Source: Salarias fasciatus (Eukaryota > Chordata > Actinopteri > Blenniiformes > Blenniidae). Taken from it: a stretch of DNA of 64,000 bases. Each line of letters opens with the position of its first letter. Positions within the stretch are counted from its first letter, which is position 1. Of this stretch, positions 1 to 9,800 are shown piece by piece. The position numbers and the translations under genes were made by a program. The stretch covers positions 18,557,057 to 18,621,056 of the forward strand of contig NC_043746.1 in assembly GCF_902148845.1 (NCBI RefSeq), in the 5' to 3' direction. Under the pieces are notes generated by a model, which was not told where the DNA came from, did no database searches, and worked only from the letters and a program-made list of their open reading frames with translations.

Positions 1-17
1 TTCTGGTTTCCTCACAG

Positions 18-113
18 AGACTTTTTATTTCCTCAGTCAAACAGCTGTTGAACAAGAAGTCCTCTCTGGACACAGTTTTCTACCGTGTCTTCAGTTTGGC
101 TGGTGATGAATAA
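18..113 (+). CDS. Probable 3'-terminal coding exon of an unidentified gene (enters from left edge)
   Basis: A good splice acceptor (pyrimidine tract ending CACAG at 13-17) is followed by an open frame of 31 codons ending in TAA at 111-113. The encoded tail ends VFYRVFSLAGDE, is rich in Lys/Leu/Ser and reads like a real protein C-terminus. A second possible acceptor ends at 36 (CCTCAG) but does not keep this frame without a matching upstream phase. An ATTAAA at 253-258 on the same strand could be its poly(A) signal. I do not recognise the protein, and the rest of the gene lies outside the window. It could be a chance frame, since only about 90 bases are visible. Confidence 0.4.
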   Translation, partial: RLFISSVKQLLNKKSSLDTVFYRVFSLAGDE

Positions 114-674
114 GTGTCAGTGAATCTGGTTTTCTGTATAAACACTGGAGATGTATCTAATATTTACACATTCTTTAATGTATTTTGGATGTTTTTGAAA
201 ATTTTTACAATCATGGAGGGTAATGGTAATGTTACATTTTGAGATGTTTGCAATTAAAGTAACATTCAGTATGCCACTATCAGCTGCAGAGGTTCACAGA
301 AATCCTGTTTTTCATCCAGTAGACAGACTGATCAGGAGACACACTAACCTTTGGTGCTCTGTGTCACACAGTCCACAGCAGGATAGCTTAGCAACATTTC
401 CATTACACTTTTTTAAAGTGTGACTTTTACAAAAACATTCAGATTGTCTGTTATGTGAATATAACACATTATAAAATAGTAAATTGAGCTTTCATTCTGT
501 GTTTTAGTTTCCACTTCACAACATTCAAAGTTTCTGCATTTTGATTTCATAAGAGTTTTGCATTGAAACGACAACATTTAGAAAACTGAAAACAATGTCT
601 CTTCATAAACGGGGCCGTGGGATTTTATAGCTGATCTGGGATTAATGTAGGTGGATTGTTCCCTCGGGACAGAG

Positions 675-1558
675 TCAGAGCAGCTGAATCCTCCTGTGGC
701 TGATTTCTTTTGGGAAAATCACTGTATAATAACTCTCCGACTGTCCCTTCTTGTTCACATAAACACGAGAGTCTCTTTGTTCTGTTAATGTGCTGAAATG
801 ATTACTCCTCAGCACCTCATTCTGACTCTGCATTTCAATTCCTCCAGGTATCTTTCCGCGGACTCTGCCGCTCGCCGGGGTGACCGGGGTCATCACAGCT
901 GTGTTTGTCGCCACAGATCCGGGCTCGACTCCAACACTGCTGTCTGACCTCGGTGCTACATTTTGAGCCACTTCCACAGCTATAAACTGTTGGTGTTTCA
1001 TCACACTGCAGCCCCCCCTCCTCCCCCCTCCCTCACCGTGGAGTGCTGGGCCTCCATGTTGGCCAGCTGCTGCTCGTAGATAGCCACTTGCTCCCTCAGC
1101 GCCAAACACTCGGCTGTCACTGCATCCACTTCCTGCAAAAGTAAATGAAGTTAACAGATGCTGGAAAGTAACAAAGCCGGGCTTCATCTCGGAGAGGAGC
1201 GGGCCGGACGAAGCCATGGGCCGGAGAGGCACACGCTGCTCCCTCCACCCCGGACGCCCATCTTAAGAACCCTCGGCACCGGCACGTCCACCCTGTCTCA
1301 CTGAACGGCGCGTAGACGCCGCAATGCAGAGGAAAAGGAGGGAGGAGGAGGAGCGGGAGGAAGATGAGAAGGAGGCTAACTAGACACAAAAGCCCCACTA
1401 CCCAATCCATTTGCCAGCAGGGGTTCTCAGCTCATCCAGTCTTCTGAAAGAAGTAGATTAATTGGTGCTGAATGCAATTACTGCAGGCGTCTGCGTCTAC
1501 GTTCTGGCACACGAGGGGAGTGTTTGGTGGTGAAGCTGTGGATCCTCGCTGGGAGGGT

Positions 1559-1599
<41 letters not shown>

Positions 1600-4500
1600 C
1601 ACTGGTGGTTGCTGGTCCTGCACAGTGTTCAAATATCCAAAAAGCAGCTGGGGGGGAAAAGTTTGAATCTGCACAACTTTAACGAAGCACTGATTCCCTC
1701 AACTGGTAGATCAAGCTGTGAACACAACACCAAGCTGTCATTCTGGAGTCATTATTCAAGCTCGGGGTTCATAAAACCCACGGACGAGTTTGAGTCCGTC
1801 GTGTTCACATGGCGAGTGGAGGTTACGAAACTCCTGCCTGGCTGCAGCGCCGCAGCGGAATTTCCTTCAGGCTCAAGAACATATCGAACTATCTACGCAT
1901 CTCGGAATCTGGGGATCGCATCTGCCAACGATGAACAGAAAACAGTTGTCAGAGTGGGTGGTCTCCAAATCCCAACGTCGACGGTTCGATCCCCTGTCTC
2001 ATCCAGTCCGTGTGTTGAAGTGTCCTTGGGCAAGACACTCAACCCTGAGTTACTCCTAACTTGGTCAACAGGTAAGTGTGATGGGTTATGTGAAATGGCA
2101 CAGTGGAGAACTCGATGGTGGTTTTATGCACAAATCAGTTCTCTGAGCTCCATCAGGTTGTTCCTCCTGTGTATGTCCAGCTCTTTTTGGCACTCCCTTC
2201 ACTGTGCTGACTTTCTGGGAAATTTTATTTGCTGACATTCTTCTCTGGTGTTTGATGAATGTTGAAAAACCATATGAAGCTTTCTGACACTCCAGTGTGC
2301 TGTAGAAGAGGCGATCCAGCGGTTCGTGGAGAAAGTCTGCTGTTCTTTATTTGCTTCGGGGATCACAGTGTTCTGAGGCTGAATTTAGTCCGTTGTGAAT
2401 GATAATGACGGCAAGACAGCGAGAAAAGTGAAAAACTGTGAAAGCTGTGGGTCGTAAAACCAAAACAATGAAGTGAAAGACACTTGAAAGCCTCTTGAGC
2501 TGAATGGAGCTGCCAATTTTAGTGCTAAATCTCTTTGGGTTTATTACATGAGAGACTCTGTTCACATCACACCCTGTCTCCTGGCACATTTTTAACATGA
2601 CAATATTGATTTATGGCACTTTGCACAAATGCAGCTGCAGCTTTTCTTTTTTTTTTTTTTTTAATGTTTTAGTGCCTTAATTAAGACCCTGTGTGGTTGC
2701 TTTTTAATCCATATGCTTCAGTCAAGTCTTTGAACATAATCTCAGAGCTTTTTTATTTTCAAAAGTGCCTGCACTTCTCTTTTTGATCCACTCACTCGCC
2801 CTTTTTTTTTTTTTTTAAATAAGTTCACTGAAAATGTCATGATTTAGGAGAAAGGGGAATTACTTGAAGAGTGAGGATGTGGCAGGAGTGAAACACAACG
2901 TGTGGTGGACTATTCTGCAGCCCTGCTCGTCCTCTGCCTCCATGCTGATTTCCCACCGAGTCTCTTCCAAACTGCAGCTGCTTCCAATACAAAACCCAAA
3001 ACAGGGCCAGCAGGAGCATTACGCCACCGTATCACACGGCTACATCTACAAGGGAGGAATTAAAGCCTCCCCTCGCATCTGACCCCGACAGGGAGCAGGA
3101 GCTTGGCTGTGGCATGGAGAGAGGCAGAAGAGGGGAGGATTTGTAGAGTTCAGGTTGCTGAAGGGCCACCAAGCCAGGGCTGGATGGCTGCTGCTCAGCA
3201 GCGGCCGGCAGGAGGCGCTACAGAGAGGCAGACATGCAGGAAGTCTGCACGGCGACCGGGAGACATTTGACAACACTGCCATCTAGTGGTGGGAGAGCAG
3301 TATCACACCGGTGGTGTCAGGCCCGCAACACTGGAGTTCATTTCTGCTTCTGAAGCTTTTTCCTTATTCTTTCTAGTGACGTCGATTCAGCAGTCGAATG
3401 ATCAGAGTTGAGAAACACTGCTGGTCTAAATTTAAAGCCATCTCAGCCACATTTGAACAAAAAATATCTAGAAAAAAAAACCTAAAACTGGTCATGTTTC
3501 ACATAAAGTCCAGGCAGGTTCTTGCTTATTTTCAATAGAGGAAATAGTATAGTTTATTCAATACATTCTGATTCTGAAGTTAAAATGTGATCTCTGTCAT
3601 GATCTTCAACATTGGTAATGATTAAACTGATGTGTGTTCACTCAAACAGAAATAGTATTTCAATAACAAAAATCAGCATAACCAGAAGTTCTGTGAATAA
3701 ACAAAGTTTAAACCTTATTTTTCACTTTTCTTTAACAAGTACATCTACTTAAGAGAAAATTTTGAATTAGTTCAATCTGCAAGTTTCAACTTATTTGTTT
3801 CTATGAGCTGACATCAATTTCTCATTTTCATGAGCTTTGATTTTGAGACAGTGCTGTTAAATCACACTTCAGTACCTGGGAAACATCCTGCCGCTCCTGC
3901 TGGATGAGCACCCTCAGCTGTGCAGCCTTCTCGTACTCCTCCTGCAGACATTCCAGCTCCTTCCGCAGCTCCTCGGTGTCACACAGTATCTCGTCCTGCA
4001 GAGAGAGACACAGCGGAGAAGGTGAAGTTTCACATTCCTGTCTGTCGCTGCACACTGTGAGGTTTGTCTGATGCCAGAGAACGAGGCGTGACATGAGGAA
4101 GCCTGATTTAGGTCTGATACCATGCAGACAAATATGTGGCAGTCACACCCAGCATCATCTTCATCATCATCATCGCCAGCAGTGGTGGCAGCGGCCTACC
4201 CTCTGCCTCCTCAGCCTCTCCACCGCCGCATCCAGGCTGCGGTCGGGCACCACCACAGCAGAGGACGTCCTGGAGGGGGTCATCTGACTGTCGAGCTTCT
4301 CCTGGAGGTCAAGGATCTGAAATTCGAGCGATTTGTTCTCCTCCTCAAAACAGTGAGCCTGAGGGGAACACGTCCAGGTCAGGGTGGGAACATTCAGAGC
4401 GAGGCAGAGGGCACGGCGGTGCCGGCCGGGGTTCAGGCCTCACCAGCTTGATCAGACGAACCAGGCGGTCGTTGAGGGCGGCGATGAGGCCGCGATCCTT

Positions 4501-4986
4501 CACAAAGCGGCTCAGACCCTCTCTGCTCAGCGTCTTGGCGGCCGCAAAGTCCAGCTTATCGCAGTCACACTGGTCAGGAGCCGCACGCCTGAGAGGACGA
4601 CACACAGCACCAAAGAACAGACTGCAGGAGTGTGTTCACAGAATGAAGACACATTTAGAGAGCTGCTACGGAAAATACATGAACTGTCAGAACTTCAGCG
4701 ATTTAAAGTCTTCATGCGCATCTCTTGGACTTGAGTTTTTTCCTCAAAGTCAACATAACCTATAATTAATAAGAGTTAAAAATAATCTGATTTATATCCA
4801 TCTGAAAATATATTATAATCTCAAAACATCAGACTTAAATCCACTATCTCCAGGTTGACATTTCAAACGCTCCTACCTGGCAGAGGCCCGGTACTGCCCC
4901 GCACACGGCGCGCCCAGGCCTCCGTTTTCACTGCAGCCGTCCTCCTCGAACAGTTTGCGGTAAGAAGACACTCTGAGCATGGCCAT
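675..4986 (-). CDS. Intermediate-filament-like protein (type III-like head and coil 1; 3' end uncertain)
   Basis: Five coding exons are clear on the minus strand: 4877-4986 (ATG at 4986), 4444-4588, 4200-4358, 3876-3995 and 1037-1132. Phases join (2,0,0,0,0). The head begins MAMLRVSSYRKLFEE, like vimentin/desmin heads that carry RVSSYRR. Residues about 65-110 contain ALNDRLVRLIKLAHCFEEEN, which matches the IF rod start (LNDR...VR.LE..N). The last exon is exactly 96 nt and encodes EVDAVTAECLALREQ, aligning with the 96-nt vimentin exon that encodes DVD.ASLARLDLERKV. IF proteins form cytoplasmic coiled-coil filaments. No coil 2 exons are visible. Downstream, an open frame at 675-1012 ends GQSESYYTVIFPKE...QLL and may be the tail, but it is offset by one base from the 96-nt exon. 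The family call is firm. The paralogue (perhaps a vimentin-related fish gene) and the 3' structure are not. Confidence 0.72.
1562..1598. repeat. Poly(G) tract, 37 bases
   Basis: Uninterrupted run of 37 G on the + strand, in the long intron between exons 4 and 5 of the intermediate-filament-like gene. Runs of this length are rare and hard to sequence, so the true length is uncertain. It also inflates spurious poly-Gly or poly-Pro frames on both strands. Confidence 0.95.
1930..2080 (+). mobile_element. Decayed tRNA-type SINE fragment
   Basis: Contains a B-box-like GGTTCGATCCCC at about 1983-1994, followed by AAGTGTCCTTGGGCAAGACACTCAACCC, a segment I recognise from abundant teleost tRNA-derived SINEs. 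The 5' A-box region is degraded and no clear target-site duplication was seen. It lies in an intron of the intermediate-filament-like gene. Confidence 0.6.
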
Positions 4987-5055
4987 GGCGGCGTGGATGC
5001 GTCTGGACTGAGCTGCGACACGACGGGCAAATGGCGGCAGCAGGTTCCAGGTGGG

Positions 5056-5062
5056 TTTTATA
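5056..5062 (-). promoter_or_regulatory. TATA box of the intermediate-filament-like gene
   Basis: The minus strand reads CCGTATAAAACCCACC here, a consensus TATAAAA 70 nt upstream of the ATG at 4986. This implies transcription starting near 5030 and a 5' UTR of roughly 45 nt. It supports the chosen start codon and a tissue-restricted promoter of the type common in IF genes. Confidence 0.65.
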
Positions 5063-5240
5063 CGGTGAGGGAATGTGGCACCGAGGTGCAGCCGACTAAC
5101 TATAGAGTGAACATCAACCATGAGGGATTTCACACACGCCTGAGGAGTGAGGCCCGTAACTCACTTCCTCCCTGTTGTTTTCTTGCCAATGACGTCCACA
5201 AAGAGAAACGCGCGGAGCAAAAACAGCTTTGTACGTAGTT

Positions 5241-5246
5241 TTATTT
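5241..5246 (-). terminator. Candidate poly(A) signal for ocrl
   Basis: AATAAA on the minus strand, the first consensus hexamer downstream of the ocrl stop (6895), giving a 3' UTR of about 1.65 kb. It lies only about 180 bp upstream of the TATA box of the next minus-strand gene, so transcript end and promoter would be closely packed. A weaker variant signal nearer the stop is possible. Confidence 0.4.
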
Positions 5247-5678
5247 GTTTTAAATAAATTAAAAGTACCAAAAATCTGAAAAGTTGAAAACAACTGTGTC
5301 CTTGCGTACCTTTAAATGTACCTTAACTTTATGACAAAACTGAAGACAAAACTCACAATGAGTCCACACCTTTAGGTCAGCTGTTACAGACAACACTGAA
5401 AATCAGACGATATTGATTATACTGATTTTTTTTTTTTTTTTTTTTGTTTGATGTGACTGAGGTGGTGAACACCCAGTGAAGGGCAACTCTCCCAAACCTG
5501 AGTCACCAGGAGCCGTTTCCTTCAGGCTCTAACCACCTTTTGGCAAAGCTCGGCTGGACCGCGGCCAACAGAAGAACATACAGATGGCAATAAGGCAGAA
5601 GACATCAGCGGGTGTTTGTAGGCGAGCCACGATTGTCAGAAATTTCAATGCCTCTAAAGACAAAATCGTGTGAGAAGG

Positions 5679-5718
<40 letters not shown>

Positions 5719-6894
5719 GGCATCAAGAGGAGAAATGACGATCATCACGACGAAATGGTTGAACGATACACGCTTCTCCCTGCCAATAATCATGCATCCT
5801 GCAATGATCTAAGTCCCAATTCATTCCTACCCATGAATCCAATGGCCGCGTGTTGAAGAGAGAGAGGAAAGAGAGGAAAAGGACGCCAGCCGACAGACAG
5901 ACGGACAGCACCAGCTCCATCACAGACTGCAGACACCGAACAAACAGGCTCCCGGAGACGGATAAACGGCCACTATATACACAGTTTAAGACATCGAGAA
6001 CCACGGAAGACGAGTCTCCGCTCGACCGTGGCAAACCAGGAAGTTAGTGCTTCAGCAGGCTTGGTTTTTTTTTTTTTTTTTTTTTTTAACTCAGGAGGAA
6101 CTGACAGAACCGGAGGGAAGGCGCTCGGTTTAAGTTACACAGAAATAATGCAAACCTTCACAGAGGAGAGTTTCCAACGACGGGGTGAGAAAAGAAAAAA
6201 AAAAAAACAAAAAAAAACAAACCTCCAACAAAACTAAAAACTAAAGCAGGCCCGAAAATAAACTGTTCAGAAAAAAAAAAGTATATAAATAACATAAAAT
6301 ATCATGGATTTGCTGACAAACGCTAACTGATCTTGATATTGTCTTTTCAGATAAAATGCTGCAAAACAAATGATTGTCATGATTTTATCTGAAGCTCCAA
6401 CATTCTTAGTGACAGATTTCCATATTTATCCCATTTCAAACAATTGAACGATACACATTTACATTTTCAGTCGACCAATTTTAAACTTCAGGAAAGTGTT
6501 TCCTGTCTTTAGTGTACAAGAGTCTTACGTTTACGGATACATAGTGTTTTCACATTCACGCCACTCACTGTTCTGGGTTATTTTGGCATGAGCACCGACA
6601 ATAAAAGAGTCTCAAAGGAGAATAAAGACGACTTTCTGCTGGAGGCACAGGTCCTTTAGCTCATCACAAAGTGCGTAGGCATCAGTTCAAGCCTCTCCAA
6701 AGTGCTTCGACATCCAGCGTTTGCTCATACTGTAGTCTGAAGGTATGACACTGGCTAAAACCATCAGAGTCCTGCTGGAAGTCTTGGGTTCCTCCAGCGT
6801 GAGTGTTTCTCAAACGGTGCAGAGCAGCTGCAGCGGTTTCCAACAGATGACAGAATACCAAGCGGGTCGTGTTACGAGGAACCGTCGACTGGAG
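5247..6894. other. Probable ocrl 3' UTR with homopolymer tracts; no gene seen
   Basis: This stretch follows the ocrl stop codon (minus strand) and precedes the TATA box of the next minus-strand gene. It holds a T tract at about 5428-5445, an A tract of 35 at 5679-5713 and a T tract at about 6065-6087. The only consensus poly(A) signal on the minus strand is AATAAA (TTTATT on +) at 5241-5246. Open frames here are short and run through the homopolymers, so I call none of them genes. Confidence 0.5.
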
Positions 6895-9800
6895 TTACTC
6901 CTCGTCTCCTGCCATGAGGAACCCCAGGATGAAGTCGATGGCTTTCTGTCGCTCGTGTGACGTCTGCCGTCCCACCAGGTTGGGAGGAGGTCGGATCAGG
7001 AGACTGGCGAACAGGGTAGCTGGAAAATCATGAGGTGGAAAAGAGATCTAATTAAACAAGATCTTGGAGCGATTGTCAGGCAAAAATTAAAAAGAAAACA
7101 TTCATATGAATGAATCTGTGTTCATAGTACATAAAATATCCAATACTGACATCAGGAAAAATTCTAAATCTATAAAAGACACTTTCTATTAGCGCACCAT
7201 GTGGTTAACACAGAGGTCTCTTACCTATGAGGCTGGCTGTTAGGTTATTGTTGTGCGAGTGTTTGAGAAGTTCTTTCAAAAAGGCCATCAAGTAGCGGAA
7301 CACATTGCGGTGAGCCCGGGGCAACTGGGAGATCAGCTGTCACACACCAGAGAGGAGGCAGAGGTTAACGCTGCACAGTCACAACACAGCGAGTCGCCGT
7401 CCAGCAAGACGCCACAGAGGCAGTGATGGCTGCACCTGTTTGCAGAGGCGGCTGTCGTGAGCGCAGTCTAGGCACCGATGGTAGAGTTCATAACACACTA
7501 CTGGCTCCGGCAAGGCCTCCAGGAAGATGAGCAGAGCTTCGGCTACGGAGTGGTTACATCCAGCTGGGAGGAAGAGTCAAGGAAGGATCTGAGCTTCAGC
7601 AGGACTGGAATCTAAATCTATACAAACTATATCAGAGAGAGGTGCATCCAGCAACAGGATAAAGAACAATCTTCAGGAAACGACACTACAACTACGAACA
7701 ACTAAAAACCAACAAAACAAGGCAGAGCTGCTTTTTATATGAAATGTTTCATGTACTGTGGGACTTGTTGGGACTTAAAGGATACGGATGGAGTCCGGGA
7801 TGCTGGTGTCCAGACAGTCGATGATGCTCTGCAGCTCCTCCTGTAGTCCTGGCGTCTGAAACAAGTCCTCCTGCCGGACACATGCAGAAGCATTTAAACC
7901 GCTCACATCCCGTCCAGTAAAACTTCTCTGATTTCCGTTCAGACTTTGAAACATTTCAGACGCTTCCTTCCATGTAGCTCTCTCTCACCTGATCACAGGA
8001 CTTGGTGAAGAGGTGGTTCACCAGAATCCAGACCTCTTTGGGGATCTTCAAAGGTTTGTCCTCTGTGCTGCCCCATCAACCATCAAAAAGTTCACCTTCG
8101 ACTTTTCCTGAAAAAAAATCACAATGTTTCAATAAACTGTGGCACAGATTATACCTTATATTCTGGACCAACAAGAATAGAGTTAAGTTTATATTATTTT
8201 TACATCATTACTCTCAGACTTTAGGATTTTCTTCTTTTTAACAGTGAATATGAGAACGGCTTCTCAACAGCTCTGATCAATAAGTGATGGCGTCGCAGCA
8301 GCAGTGAGGTCGGGCTGATCTGTGGTGTGGAGATCTGGAGAAGAGCCATTTTACACAGGGCTGGATATCACTTTCTTTTTGTCTCTGCAAATGGATCCTG
8401 AGACTCATGAGAGGAGTCCAAAAATAACCGCAGCTACTGAGGCTGCACAAGAAGGCAGGTGGAAACTGGAGAGAGCTTTTCAGGGGAAAACACTGTTAAC
8501 ATGCAGAACTAATGTGATACTCCGCTGAAATGGCTGAACACCTGAAGCTGCTGCTGTCAGCCTCAATTATTCAGGTTATTACAGAGCGGCGGGTTTTAAA
8601 GAGGACGGCTGTAGGAGCCCAAATATAAAATGCATTAGAGTTGCTTTGTAAACAAGCCGGGAAACCATGTAGTAGCTGTTTACGGTTACTCAAAAGCTAC
8701 TGGGAAGGGAAGACGAATTATTGTTTCTTTTTCTAACAGCTTTAATCGTGTGTGTAGAGGGAAGCTGCTCGGTGTGGGTGAGCTGCTGCGAAATGAGGTT
8801 GAGACAGTTTCACTCGACTGGACACACAGTGGTCCATGGGAGATTTAATAGGTGACTAATCCACACACACACACGTCATATAAGCAAGCTAACCGAGACC
8901 GGTCTGGAAGTGGTGTGTGTGTGAATGAACCACCGCTTGCATCAAATGTCTTAAATGGAAAGCGAGCGTGCCCTCGTTCACTCGCAGATCTGCCTGTACA
9001 GGCATGTTGTCCTCTGTAAGTTGCCAGTGTCAGCACACAAGATGGAAACTGAACCGAGCAGCAGGTTAGCTGGAACAAATCCAAACGGCCTGGTCAACGG
9101 TCTTTAAGTAAACATTTACATCATGACTACAGTGAAGAGACACACAGCAACACTGAAAATGACCCTAATTCATTCAGAGAAGATTAAATCAGTCAGAAGG
9201 GTCTGATTTTCAGGCTACATGAGGTTTCGCTGTGTACTCTGGCTTCGTTTCTTTCTGTTTAAGTGGGTCTAAAATCAACTGCAGGCATGAAAGTCAGATA
9301 AAGTGATAAAGTCATCACTGGATGAAGTGATGGTGAAGACAGACGGATAAAATGCATTAAACAAATGATTGAGTCTGAATTCAGCAAACACGGTGACAGC
9401 AAATCTTCATTTTTCAGATTTCAGATATTGTCCAAGAGGCAGTTTTTCAACTCACAAGAACAATCAAACATAATTACAGCAACGGTAAAGTTTATTCTAA
9501 TTGGTTAAAGGAAAACTAACACCAAACTGAGATCAATAAGGCCTCATAAGCGGTATCAGTGAAGGTCTGGTATCTGTATTGATGAGGAACAGAGCTGAGC
9601 ACAATCGGTGTTAATAGTTTACCTTTTCCATGTAGCTGTCCTCTCCCTGAGCAAGGAGTCAGCCCACAACCACAGTGAAGAGTTGGAAAGCAGTGATCAA
9701 GGCAAGCAGAGGCGATGAAGAGAAAAACAAAAGAAGGAGAACCAGGTAGATGGAAGGAGTATGTAGAAACACAGAATCAGAAAGGTTGATCAGATTATTG

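Noticed and set aside
675-1010. Alternative frame after a CTGCAG acceptor (Cys-rich, 57 codons) as the next IF exon
   Set aside because: It would need a 30-nt intron, which is too short for vertebrate splicing, and the Cys-rich product does not resemble an IF protein.
1432-1674. Poly-Pro and poly-Gly frames on both strands
   Set aside because: These are direct readings of the 37-G homopolymer with no other support.
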